Part shown: in pieces, positions 1-5,779 of the stretch
Position numbering within the stretch: position 1 is the stretch's first letter
Layout: each line of letters opens with the position of its first letter
Assembly (NCBI GenBank): GCA_900549455.1
Contig: UROM01000092.1
Span: forward strand, 1-7,203
DNA: 7,203 nucleotides
Reading direction: 5' to 3'
Source of the DNA: an uncultured Collinsella sp.
Lineage (GTDB): Bacteria > Actinomycetota > Coriobacteriia > Coriobacteriales > Coriobacteriaceae
The notes under the pieces: model-generated
The model's input: the letters and a program-made list of their open reading frames with translations, nothing else
What the model was told of the DNA's origin: nothing
The model's database searches: none
Position numbers and translations under genes: made by a program

Positions 1-25
1 GCTCGGAGATGTGTATAAGAGACAG
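1..25 (+). other. Nextera/Tn5 library adapter (artefact, left end)
   Basis: Bases 7-25 read AGATGTGTATAAGAGACAG, the 19-bp Tn5 mosaic end used in Nextera libraries. The preceding GCTCGG is the end of the i7-side (read 2) adapter. This is not genomic DNA. An apparent GTG start at 11 lies inside the adapter, so the first five residues of the open frame (MYKRQ) are adapter translation and do not belong to MurB. Confidence 0.98.
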
Positions 26-424
26 GAGATCGCTTGGGGCTACCGTGAATGCAGCTTGCCGCGCAACGAGATCATTTTGGAATGCGTGCTCAAGCTCAAA
101 CCTGCGCCCAAGGCCGATATCCGTGAGCGTATGGAGCGGTACCTGACGCGGCGCAAGCGAACGCAGCCCATGGGCTGTGCATCCTGCGGGTCGGTCTTTT
201 GCAACCCGCCCGATGCGAGCGTGGGAAAGCTTATCGAGGATTGTGGATTAAAGGGTTTTTCGGTTGGCGGCGCGGAAGTTTCTCCCGTACACGCTAATTT
301 TATCGTTAATAACGGAACCGCCTCGGCCGATGACGTGGCCGCGGTTATCAGACATGTGCACGGAAAGGTGAGGGAGGCGTATGGCATCGAGCTCAGACCG
401 GAAGTTAAATTCCTCGGCTTCTAG
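26..424 (+). CDS. murB: UDP-N-acetylenolpyruvoylglucosamine reductase MurB, C-terminal part (5'-truncated)
   Basis: MurB is the cytoplasmic flavoenzyme that reduces UDP-GlcNAc-enolpyruvate to UDP-MurNAc with NADPH, the second committed step of peptidoglycan precursor synthesis. Only the last 132 residues are present; the FAD-binding N-terminal half lies outside the contig. The visible part matches the MurB C-terminal domain. There is a GYREC segment near the start (family: YRxS). CGSVFCNP follows, whose serine (codon 191-193) is the expected proton donor. Next come a GLKGFSVGGAEVSPVHANFIVN stretch (SPVHANFIVN is highly typical) and a closing ELRPEVKFLGF, whose glutamate (codon 401-403) is the expected second catalytic residue. 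The absence of an extra insertion in this part fits the shorter, type II-like MurB. The gene overlaps ftsQ by 44 bp, consistent with a dcw-cluster operon. The reading frame continues upstream into adapter sequence, so no start can be assigned. Confidence 0.95.
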   Translation, partial: EIAWGYRECSLPRNEIILECVLKLKPAPKADIRERMERYLTRRKRTQPMGCASCGSVFCNPPDASVGKLIEDCGLKGFSVGGAEVSPVHANFIVNNGTASADDVAAVIRHVHGKVREAYGIELRPEVKFLGF

Positions 425-1649
425 AGCATCGAAACCAACCTTCCGCCGCGCCGGAGGGCGTTCCGGCGCACCGTCCCAGTCTCAACGTAAATCCGTCATG
501 CCTTCTAAGACCGTCGGGTCCGTGCGGTCTTCCAAGCGTTCGGCTGCCGGCTCGCAACTTGGCGGACGGCCCGCGGCCAAAAAGGTTGCTCGTCCGGCGG
601 CACGTCCCTCGGTAACGTCCAAACCGGCGACGGGCGCCAAGCCTTCTCGTCCCATGGCTTTGCCCACGCCCTCGTTGGGGGCAAAGGCGACGCGTCCCGG
701 TCGCGTGCTGGGTGCATCGAAGCCACGTATGTTGACGTCGGTGTCGGCCTCCGCAAAACCGCAATCGGGCAAAAAGGGCTTCAATCCGCTGTCATCGATC
801 GGCGCCCTGGCAAATCATGCGACGGGTGCCGCTTCTGCCGTTAAGGGCAAGGGCAAAATCATGGGCGGCATCCTTGCTGCTTTGGCAGTGCTTGCGGTCG
901 TTGCCGTCGTCGTTATTAACTCTGGTCTGTTCGCCGCCACCGATATTCAGATTCAGGGCAGCGAGCATGTGACCAAGCACGATGCCATCCAGCTGATCGA
1001 TCTGCCCGAGAACACGTCGCTGTTCAATGTGAATCCCGACCAGATCACCGAGGGCCTCAAGCAAAATCCGTGGGTCTCGGGCGTGGATGTCCAGCGTCAA
1101 TTTCCCCATACGCTCATCATCACGCCGACGGAACGCAAGGTTATCGCAATTGCCTACATTAGCTCCGACGATCTTGCATGGGCGATCGGGGACGATGACA
1201 CATGGATTGCACCGCTGTCTACCTCGGTCGATGTTGACGACCAGGGCAATGTCACCACAACGGGGGAGGGTACCAATACCCTGACCGGTATCGATGCCGC
1301 CCTAGCACTCGCCAAGCATTACGGTGCCGTGCTGCTGACCGATGTCTCGGCCGATGTCGCACCGGTTTCGGGGCAAGCGGTAAATTCCAAGGCAGTCAAA
1401 GCCGGCCTGGATTACGTCCGCGGATTCTCGAGCGAGTTCCTGGGTCAGGTCAAGGATATTTCCACGCCTTCGGTCGAGGCCATCTCGGCGAACCTCGATA
1501 ACGGTATCGAGGTGTCGCTCGGAGATTCGGACGACATCGCCAAAAAGGAGCGTATCGTTACCAAGCTGCTTTCGCAGGTGGAGGGCGTGACGTATATCAA
1601 CGTTCGATCTCCTGGAAACTATACGTTTAGGAACGCGCCGACCTCGTAG
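381..1649 (+). CDS. ftsQ: Cell division protein FtsQ/DivIB with long basic N-terminal tail
   Basis: FtsQ is a bitopic divisome protein that links early (FtsZ-ring) and late (FtsL/FtsB, FtsW/FtsI) factors at the septum. The product has 422 residues. Residues 1-160 form a low-complexity cytoplasmic tail rich in Ser, Ala, Pro, Lys and Arg. About 161-185 is a single hydrophobic membrane anchor (IMGGILAALAVLAVVAVVVI). About 186-255 is the POTRA domain, beginning ATDIQIQGSEHVTKHDAI and including NPWVSGVDVQRQFPHTLIITPTER. About 256-412 is the FtsQ beta domain, ending in the family-like YINVRSPGNY. The ATG at 381 is preceded by AGGGAGG (371-377) and overlaps the murB end, which favours this start. 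An in-frame ATG at codon 40 is possible but has no comparable ribosome binding site. The protein is longer than typical FtsQ (roughly 250-320 residues) because of the tail. Family assignment rests on the anchor-POTRA layout and the location between murB and ftsZ. Confidence 0.93.
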   Translation: MASSSDRKLNSSASRASKPTFRRAGGRSGAPSQSQRKSVMPSKTVGSVRSSKRSAAGSQLGGRPAAKKVARPAARPSVTSKPATGAKPSRPMALPTPSLGAKATRPGRVLGASKPRMLTSVSASAKPQSGKKGFNPLSSIGALANHATGAASAVKGKGKIMGGILAALAVLAVVAVVVINSGLFAATDIQIQGSEHVTKHDAIQLIDLPENTSLFNVNPDQITEGLKQNPWVSGVDVQRQFPHTLIITPTERKVIAIAYISSDDLAWAIGDDDTWIAPLSTSVDVDDQGNVTTTGEGTNTLTGIDAALALAKHYGAVLLTDVSADVAPVSGQAVNSKAVKAGLDYVRGFSSEFLGQVKDISTPSVEAISANLDNGIEVSLGDSDDIAKKERIVTKLLSQVEGVTYINVRSPGNYTFRNAPTS

Positions 1650-1847
1650 CGTTTTCTAGCCTTTGTTGACGGGGCATACCGCGCCGTTTATCTGGTTTGT
1701 TTGGTTTTCACCGTCAATTATTTGACTGATACGTTCATAATGTGCAAACATAATACGGTTTACCTTTGCATTTACTTTCAACTTGAAGGTTAATGTGCGC
1801 AGGGGTCAACCCATGCTATGGCTATAACCTTTGTTCGGAGGACCGAC
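1650..1847 (+). promoter_or_regulatory. ftsQ-ftsZ intergenic region, probable ftsZ promoter region
   Basis: This spacer of about 200 bp is clearly more AT-rich than its flanks and has no credible gene. It holds promoter-like pieces: TTGACG (1666-1671) with a weak TATCTG 17 bp downstream, TTGACT (1722-1727), and two copies of CATAAT (1736-1741 and 1749-1754). None forms a pair with both good hexamers and good spacing, so I do not pick a start site. A dedicated ftsZ promoter in this spacer is common in actinobacteria, and a long AT-rich spacer is otherwise unusual inside this tightly packed cluster. No terminator-like hairpin with a T-run was seen after ftsQ, so read-through from upstream is also likely. 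Confidence 0.4.
1774..1790. repeat. Imperfect palindrome upstream of ftsZ (possible operator)
   Basis: The arms ACTTTCAA and TTGAAGGT flank a central C at 1782, and seven of eight arm positions are complementary. It lies about 58 bp before the ftsZ start codon in the AT-rich spacer. The dyad could bind a dimeric regulator or could be chance. It does not match a LexA box that I recognise. Confidence 0.3.
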
Positions 1848-3002
1848 ATGCACGAGACAGAGATCAACAACTACCTTGCCGTCATTAAGGTGGTCGGCGT
1901 CGGCGGCGGCGGTACCAACGCGGTCAATCGAATGATCGAAGAGGGCATCCGCGGCGTCGAGTTTGTTGCCATCAACACCGATGCTCAGGCACTCGCGATC
2001 TCTGATGCCGATATCAAGGTGCACATCGGCACCGACCTGACTCGCGGCCTGGGCGCTGGCGCCAACCCCGAGGTCGGCCGTAAGGCCGCCGATGAGTCCC
2101 GCGACGACATCGCCGAGGCGCTCGCTGGCGCCGATATGGTGTTCATCACCTGCGGCGAGGGCGGCGGCACCGGCACCGGCGCTGCTCCCATCGTTGCCGA
2201 TATCGCGATGAACGAGGTCGGCGCGCTGACCGTCGCCGTCGTGACCAAACCCTTTACGTTTGAGGGCCGCAAGCGCAAGAAGAGCGCCGAAGAAGGCATT
2301 AAGACGCTTTCCGACTGCGTCGACACCATGATCGTTATCCCTAACGACAAGCTGCTCGACATTGCCGAGAAGAAGACCACCATGCTTGAGGCCTTTGCAA
2401 TCGCCGATGGCGTCCTTTCCCAGGGCACCCAGGGCATCACCGACCTCATCACCGTCCCCGGTATCATCAACTTGGACTTCGCCGATGTTAAGACCATCAT
2501 GAAGCAGGCCGGTACCGCTATGATGGGCATCGGTACCGCTTCTGGGGACACCCGTGCCGTCGACGCCGCCCAGCAGGCTATTTCCAGCCCGCTGCTCGAG
2601 AGCTCCATTGATGGTGCCACTCGCGTCCTGCTTTCCATTGCCGGCTCCAAGGACCTGGGCATCCAGGAGATCAGCGACGCCGCCGATGTTGTCGCCAACG
2701 CCGTCGACCCCGAGGCCAACATCATCTTCGGTACCGTTGTAGACGAGTCCCTGGGCGATCAGGTGCGTATCACCGTTATCGCTACGGGCTTCTCCGACTC
2801 CAACGTCAACCGTCAGGACGAGCTCTTCGCTGCTCAGCAGTCCCAGAGCAAGGCCGCTGCTTCTGCCGAGCCGCAGCGCACCGCTCCTGCCACGAGCCCG
2901 GCTCAGGCTGCTCCGACTCGCAACGTCGGTGGTACCGAGCTCCCCAACTTTGGTAACGACCAGTTTGAGCTTCCTGACTTCCTCAAGCGCGGCAGCTTCT
3001 AG
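1848..3002 (+). CDS. ftsZ: Cell division protein FtsZ
   Basis: FtsZ is the tubulin-like GTPase that polymerises into the cytoplasmic Z-ring and recruits the divisome. The product has 384 residues. The GTP-binding N-terminal domain shows VGGGGTNAVNRM near 18-29, NTDAQAL at 43-49 and the tubulin signature GGGTGTG at 105-111. The T7 synergy loop NLDFADV (208-214) supplies N208, D210 and D213 for hydrolysis across the subunit interface. Residues about 322-368 are a Gln/Ala/Ser/Pro-rich flexible linker. The end, DQFELPDFLKRG, is the conserved C-terminal peptide that docks partners such as SepF. The start at 1848 follows CGGAGGA (1836-1842) at good spacing; an ATG 30 bp upstream has no ribosome binding site. 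Residues 101-104 read TCGE where many bacteria have TAGM; Glu at 104 is typical of actinobacterial FtsZ, while Cys102 is less usual. An intrinsic terminator follows 25 bp after the stop. Confidence 0.98.
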   Translation: MHETEINNYLAVIKVVGVGGGGTNAVNRMIEEGIRGVEFVAINTDAQALAISDADIKVHIGTDLTRGLGAGANPEVGRKAADESRDDIAEALAGADMVFITCGEGGGTGTGAAPIVADIAMNEVGALTVAVVTKPFTFEGRKRKKSAEEGIKTLSDCVDTMIVIPNDKLLDIAEKKTTMLEAFAIADGVLSQGTQGITDLITVPGIINLDFADVKTIMKQAGTAMMGIGTASGDTRAVDAAQQAISSPLLESSIDGATRVLLSIAGSKDLGIQEISDAADVVANAVDPEANIIFGTVVDESLGDQVRITVIATGFSDSNVNRQDELFAAQQSQSKAAASAEPQRTAPATSPAQAAPTRNVGGTELPNFGNDQFELPDFLKRGSF

Positions 3003-3019
3003 TTCGTCTTTCTAAACGA
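3003..3019. repeat. 17-bp direct repeat, copy 1
   Basis: TTCGTCTTTCTAAACGA begins at the base after the ftsZ stop codon. It matches copy 2 (3065-3081) at 16 of 17 positions, differing only by C3012/G3074. Each copy contains the inverted arms TCGT and ACGA around an 8-bp centre. The two copies flank the ftsZ terminator. Confidence 0.6.
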
Positions 3020-3027
3020 CCTGCATG

Positions 3028-3057
3028 GGGTGCGTCCGATTGGGCGTACCCTTTTTT
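3028..3057 (+). terminator. Rho-independent terminator of ftsZ
   Basis: A 10-bp stem pairs GGGTGCGTCC (3028-3037) with GGGCGTACCC (3042-3051). It contains two G-U pairs (3032/3047 and 3035/3044), is closed by a GATT tetraloop (3038-3041) and is followed directly by six T (3052-3057). It sits just after ftsZ and separates the division genes from the pgeF-pst operon. Confidence 0.9.
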
Positions 3058-3064
3058 GTTGTGT

Positions 3065-3081
3065 TTCGTCTTTGTAAACGA
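3065..3081. repeat. 17-bp direct repeat, copy 2
   Basis: TTCGTCTTTGTAAACGA lies eight bases after the terminator T-run and is 16/17 identical to the copy at 3003-3019. In this copy the inverted arms extend to TTTCGT (3064-3069) and ACGAAA (3078-3083), a perfect 6-bp dyad with an 8-bp centre. Confidence 0.6.
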
Positions 3082-3096
3082 AAGCCTCCAATCTCC

Positions 3097-3114
3097 TTAC
3101 GTTCCCTTTACGTT
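3097..3114 (+). promoter_or_regulatory. Candidate pho box: 7-4-7 direct repeat upstream of pgeF-pst
   Basis: TTACGTT (3097-3103), CCCT, TTACGTT (3108-3114): two identical 7-mers separated by exactly 4 bp, an 11-bp period. This is the architecture bound by PhoB/PhoP-type OmpR-family response regulators, for example the E. coli pho box and the direct-repeat sites of actinobacterial PhoP. The 7-mer itself is not a consensus I can match to a named regulator. It lies between the ftsZ terminator and the first gene of an operon encoding PstSCAB, where a phosphate-starvation control site would be expected. A good -35/-10 pair was not identified; TATCCT at 3134-3139 is a weak -10 candidate. The assignment is inferred from spacing and context. 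Confidence 0.45.
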
Positions 3115-3150
3115 TGGTTCCTACCGCTGCGGGTATCCTTTTGATGAAGT

Positions 3151-3216
3151 ATGGCAGCCATATGGAATGGACTGCTGCGGCGTCGCCGCGATACTCGTGT
3201 TATTAGGAGGCTTTAG
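3151..3216 (+). CDS. Possible 21-codon upstream ORF in the pgeF leader
   Basis: A short frame opens with ATG GCA GCC (MAAIWNGLL) and continues with an arginine-rich part (seven Arg codons, including AGG AGG that form the pgeF ribosome binding site). It ends at TAG 3214-3216, one base before the pgeF ATG. A second nested frame, 3162-3206 (MEWTAAASPRYSCY), also ends in the ribosome binding site. Neither has a strong ribosome binding site of its own (only GATGAAG before the first), so translation is doubtful. If translated, the first would place terminating ribosomes at the pgeF start. I do not recognise either peptide. Confidence 0.2.
   Translation: MAAIWNGLLRRRRDTRVIRRL
3177..3189 (+). other. 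Small GC hairpin in pgeF leader
   Basis: GCGGC (3177-3181) and GCCGC (3185-3189) form a perfect 5-bp stem with a GTC loop, 15 bases before the AGGAGG of pgeF. There is no T-run, so it is not a terminator. It could affect ribosome access or stability of the leader RNA, or be incidental. Confidence 0.3.
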
Positions 3217-3217
3217 T

Positions 3218-4018
3218 ATGGCAGCACGTGCGGACAGCGTTTCGCGTGTCGACCATGATGGAGTTACGTTGGTAGAGGGCGCGACGCACGATGTTCGCTT
3301 TGCTTTCACCGAACGCGCCGGCGGTGTTTCCGAAGATGCGTACTCCTCACTCAATTTGGGCTCGCATGTTGGCGATGACCCCTTTGCCGTTCAAGAAAAT
3401 CGTCGCCGCGTACTCGAGGCCATGGGTGCCGCCGAGTGCGAGCACAACCTGCTTGTTCCCAATCAAGTGCACGGTGACCATGTCGTGACGGTTACCTCGA
3501 ATGGCGCCGATGATCTCGAGAACATTCGCGAGCAGATTGCAGAGGGCTGCGATGCCATCGTCTGCATGGCCCGTGAGGTGCCCGTGATGCTCTGCTTTGC
3601 CGATTGCGTTCCCGTGGTGCTGGTGGCTCCCGGCGGCTTTGCCGTGGTGCATTCTGGCTGGAAGGGCACGATTTCGCGCATTTCAGCCAAGGCGTGCCAA
3701 GCGCTCTGTGAGGCGGCTGGCTGCAAGCCGGATGATATCTCTGCCTACATTGGGCCCCATATCCTGGGCGACGAGTACGAGGTGTCCCAGGAGCTTATGG
3801 ATCGCTTTGCCGCCGAGTTCGCGTGCATCGATGCTACCACTTCCCGTATGCTCGATCTTTCCGCCGCCATTCGCGAGGCGCTGATGGACGCCGGCGTCGA
3901 GGCGAGCGGCATTGTGGACACCAAGCTTTCCACCGTTCGCCAGAATGACCGCTTTTATTCCTACCGTAACGAGGGCGGCACCTGCGGGCGCCATGCTGCC
4001 ATCGGCGTGATGCTATGA
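3218..4018 (+). CDS. pgeF: Peptidoglycan editing factor PgeF / YfiH-family (laccase-domain) protein
   Basis: The family (YfiH, formerly multicopper polyphenol oxidase, Pfam Cu-oxidase_4) contains cytoplasmic metalloenzymes. In E. coli the member removes UDP-MurNAc-L-Ser, guarding peptidoglycan composition; other members act as adenosine phosphorylase/deaminase. Which activity applies here cannot be read from sequence. The product has 266 residues, usual for the family. Likely metal ligands are H85 (NQVHG), C130 (CFADC) and H145 (VVHSGWKGT). Other family segments are FTERAGGVSEDAYSSLNLG (29-48), IGPHILGDEYEV (178-189) and the terminal RFYSYRNEGGTCGRHAAI. The start at 3218 follows a full AGGAGG (3205-3210) at 7-bp spacing. 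The frame is open back to 3056, but that part runs through the terminator T-tract and has no ribosome binding site. The TGA stop overlaps the pstS ATG (ATGA), indicating translational coupling. A yfiH gene right after ftsZ is typical of actinobacteria and other Gram-positives. Confidence 0.93.
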   Translation: MAARADSVSRVDHDGVTLVEGATHDVRFAFTERAGGVSEDAYSSLNLGSHVGDDPFAVQENRRRVLEAMGAAECEHNLLVPNQVHGDHVVTVTSNGADDLENIREQIAEGCDAIVCMAREVPVMLCFADCVPVVLVAPGGFAVVHSGWKGTISRISAKACQALCEAAGCKPDDISAYIGPHILGDEYEVSQELMDRFAAEFACIDATTSRMLDLSAAIREALMDAGVEASGIVDTKLSTVRQNDRFYSYRNEGGTCGRHAAIGVML

Positions 4019-4851
4019 GAAAGATCGCATCGGTCCTGAGTGCAGCAGTGCTCACGCTCACGCTGTGCGCCTGCTCCTCGGGATCTTCTGCCTCTTCCAT
4101 TACCGTTGCCGGCTCTACGACGTGCCTTCCCATTGCTGAGATTGCCGCCGAGGGCTTTAGAGAGGAGACCGGCACCGACGTGCTGGTTTCTGGTCTGGGC
4201 TCATCTGCTGGCATCGAAGCTGTTAGCGCCGGCACCGCCGATATCGCCAGCTCCTCTCGTGGCCTCAACGCCGATGAGCAAGACCTGGGCCTGACGCCTA
4301 TCGTTATCGCGCACGACGGCATCGCAGTCATCGTGAACGACGACAACCCGGTCGACAACCTCTCGACCGAGCAGCTCCGCGATATTTACGCCGGCAAGAT
4401 TACCAACTGGAAAGAAGTCGGCGGAGAGGACCTGAAGATTCAGGTTATCAACCGCGATGAGGCGTCCGGTACGCGCGAGGCCTTCCGCACCATCGTGATG
4501 GACGGCACGCCGTTCGATCGTCGCTCGGCTGTTCTTTCGGGCACGGGCCAGGTACGCGATGTCGTGTCCCGCTCGCGTGGCGCTATTGGCTACATCTCGC
4601 TGGGTTTTGTCGAGAGCCTCAACGCCAAGACCTCGGTTAAGGCTGTTTCGGTCAACCATGTCGAGGCATCCGAGAAGACGGTCGCAAGTGGCGGCTATCC
4701 CATCTCGCGCGACCTTTACTTCTTTGTGAAGGGTACGCCTTCACAACAGGCGCAGGATTACATCGACTATGTGACGTCTGAGAAGATGGACAAGCAGATT
4801 CGCGAGGCGGGCTTTATTCCCGTCACCAACGACGGAAAGGGGAGTGAGTAG
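4015..4851 (+). CDS. pstS: Phosphate-binding lipoprotein PstS
   Basis: PstS is the extracellular, membrane-tethered phosphate receptor of the PstSCAB ABC importer. The product has 278 residues. The N-terminus is a lipoprotein signal: basic MRK, hydrophobic 4-17, and a lipobox LCAC with C20 as the lipidated cysteine, followed by a Ser-rich linker. The mature part shows the PstS phosphate-site segments in order: GSTTCLPI (33-40), GLGSSAGIEAV (60-70), SSRGLN (80-85), HDGIAVIVN (100-108) and NRDEASGTREAF (146-157). ITNWKEVGG (129-137) and GAIGYISLGFV (189-199) are also typical of the family. The ATG overlaps the pgeF TGA and has no good ribosome binding site of its own, so expression probably depends on coupling with pgeF. 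It is encoded directly ahead of the permease genes. Family assignment is firm; affinity and specificity for phosphate over analogues are assumed from the family. Confidence 0.96.
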   Translation: MRKIASVLSAAVLTLTLCACSSGSSASSITVAGSTTCLPIAEIAAEGFREETGTDVLVSGLGSSAGIEAVSAGTADIASSSRGLNADEQDLGLTPIVIAHDGIAVIVNDDNPVDNLSTEQLRDIYAGKITNWKEVGGEDLKIQVINRDEASGTREAFRTIVMDGTPFDRRSAVLSGTGQVRDVVSRSRGAIGYISLGFVESLNAKTSVKAVSVNHVEASEKTVASGGYPISRDLYFFVKGTPSQQAQDYIDYVTSEKMDKQIREAGFIPVTNDGKGSE

Positions 4852-4852
4852 C

Positions 4853-5776
4853 GTGGAAGCACAGGAAACCCCCCAGATTGAGCGGGAGGCTCAGGCGCCC
4901 AAAAAGCGTGAGTTGGCGTTGGTGTCGCGCAGCACCTATCTCAAGGAGAAAGCGCTGCAGTGGATCTTCTTCGCCTGTGCGTTCTTGGCGGTCGTCACCG
5001 TCATCCTGATTTTTGTCTTTACCACGTACTCGGCGCTGCCGGTCTTTACCGACATCGGTCTGGCGGACTTCCTTAGCTTTACGTGGGCGCCCTCTGAGGG
5101 TCACTACGGCATCATGTCGCTGCTGGCGGGCTCTGGTCTGGTGACGGTCGGTGCGCTCGCCATGGGTGTGCCCCTGGGTGTAGGCACGGCCGTGTATCTG
5201 GTCGAGATTGCGAGTAAGCGTGTGCGCAGGCTCATCAGTCCCGCCGTCGACCTGCTGGCGGGCATCCCCTCCATCATCTACGGTTTCTTTGGCATGGTCA
5301 TCATCCGTCCGTTTATCGCGCAGCTGACCGGCGGTCTTGGCTTTGGCGCGCTGACGGCGTGGTTCGTACTCGCCATCATGATCGTTCCCACCATCACCAC
5401 GCTCACCATCGACGCCCTCAATTCCATTCCCATGGGCATTCGCGAGGCGTCCTATGCCATGGGCGCCACCAAGTGGCAGACCATCTACAAGGTCGTGCTT
5501 CCTGCAGCCAAGCTGGGCATTGTCGATGCAATTGTCTTGGGTATGGGGCGTGCGATCGGTGAGACCATGGCCGTGCTCATGGTCGTGGGCAACGCCCCGG
5601 TCATCCCGGACAGCATCTCGAGCCCCATCTCGACGCTTACGAGTCAGATCGCGCTCGACATGAGTTATTCCTCGGGTCTGCATCGCTCGGCTCTGTTTGG
5701 CATGGGCGTTGTCTTGTTTATCATTTCCGCTGCACTGGTGGGTATCGTCCGCCTGATTTCCAAGAAGAGGGGGTAG
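4853..5776 (+). CDS. pstC: Phosphate ABC transporter permease PstC
   Basis: PstC is one of two membrane permeases forming the phosphate channel with PstA. With the GTG at 4853 the product has 307 residues: a charged cytoplasmic N-terminus (1-35), then about six hydrophobic segments near 36-58, 90-118, 132-155, 165-187, 224-247 and 279-301. The cytoplasmic coupling (EAA) loop is REASYAMGATKWQTIYKVVLP at about 198-217, followed by GRAIGETMAVLMVVGN, both characteristic of PstC. I prefer GTG 4853 because AAAGGGGAG (4836-4844) then lies 8 bases upstream. An in-frame GTG at 4844 would add three residues and overlap pstS by 8 bp, but it sits inside that ribosome binding site. The gene begins two bases after the pstS stop and is followed by pstA after 3 bp, so it is clearly part of one operon. 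Confidence 0.95.
   Translation: MEAQETPQIEREAQAPKKRELALVSRSTYLKEKALQWIFFACAFLAVVTVILIFVFTTYSALPVFTDIGLADFLSFTWAPSEGHYGIMSLLAGSGLVTVGALAMGVPLGVGTAVYLVEIASKRVRRLISPAVDLLAGIPSIIYGFFGMVIIRPFIAQLTGGLGFGALTAWFVLAIMIVPTITTLTIDALNSIPMGIREASYAMGATKWQTIYKVVLPAAKLGIVDAIVLGMGRAIGETMAVLMVVGNAPVIPDSISSPISTLTSQIALDMSYSSGLHRSALFGMGVVLFIISAALVGIVRLISKKRG
5460..5479 (+). repeat. 20-bp direct repeat shared by pstC and pstA, copy 1
   Basis: TGGGCGCCACCAAGTGGCAG occurs here and again at 6375-6394. It encodes most of the GATKWQ part of the EAA loop in both paralogous permeases. The copies are 915 bp apart and in the same reading frame. Confidence 0.8.
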
Positions 5777-5779
5777 GCT

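Noticed and set aside
40..387. 115-codon minus-strand open frame opposite murB
   Set aside because: It is antisense to a clear murB fragment, with no domain or ribosome binding site support.
1818..1847. ten-residue longer FtsZ starting at ATG 1818
   Set aside because: No ribosome binding site precedes it, while CGGAGGA precedes ATG 1848.
1985..2725. 246-codon open frame on the minus strand opposite ftsZ
   Set aside because: It is a shadow of the strongly codon-biased ftsZ gene, with Ser/Ala/Pro/Met-rich composition and no family motif.
2250..3116. 13-bp identity CCCTTTACGTTTG between ftsZ (2250-2262) and the pgeF upstream region (3104-3116)
   Set aside because: The ftsZ copy simply encodes the conserved KPFTFEG stretch. 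A 13-mer match within 7 kb is plausible by chance.
3056..3217. N-terminal extension of PgeF from a TTG at 3056 (or ATG at 3167)
   Set aside because: The extension would start in the terminator T-run, has no ribosome binding site and matches nothing in the family. ATG 3218 has AGGAGG at correct spacing.
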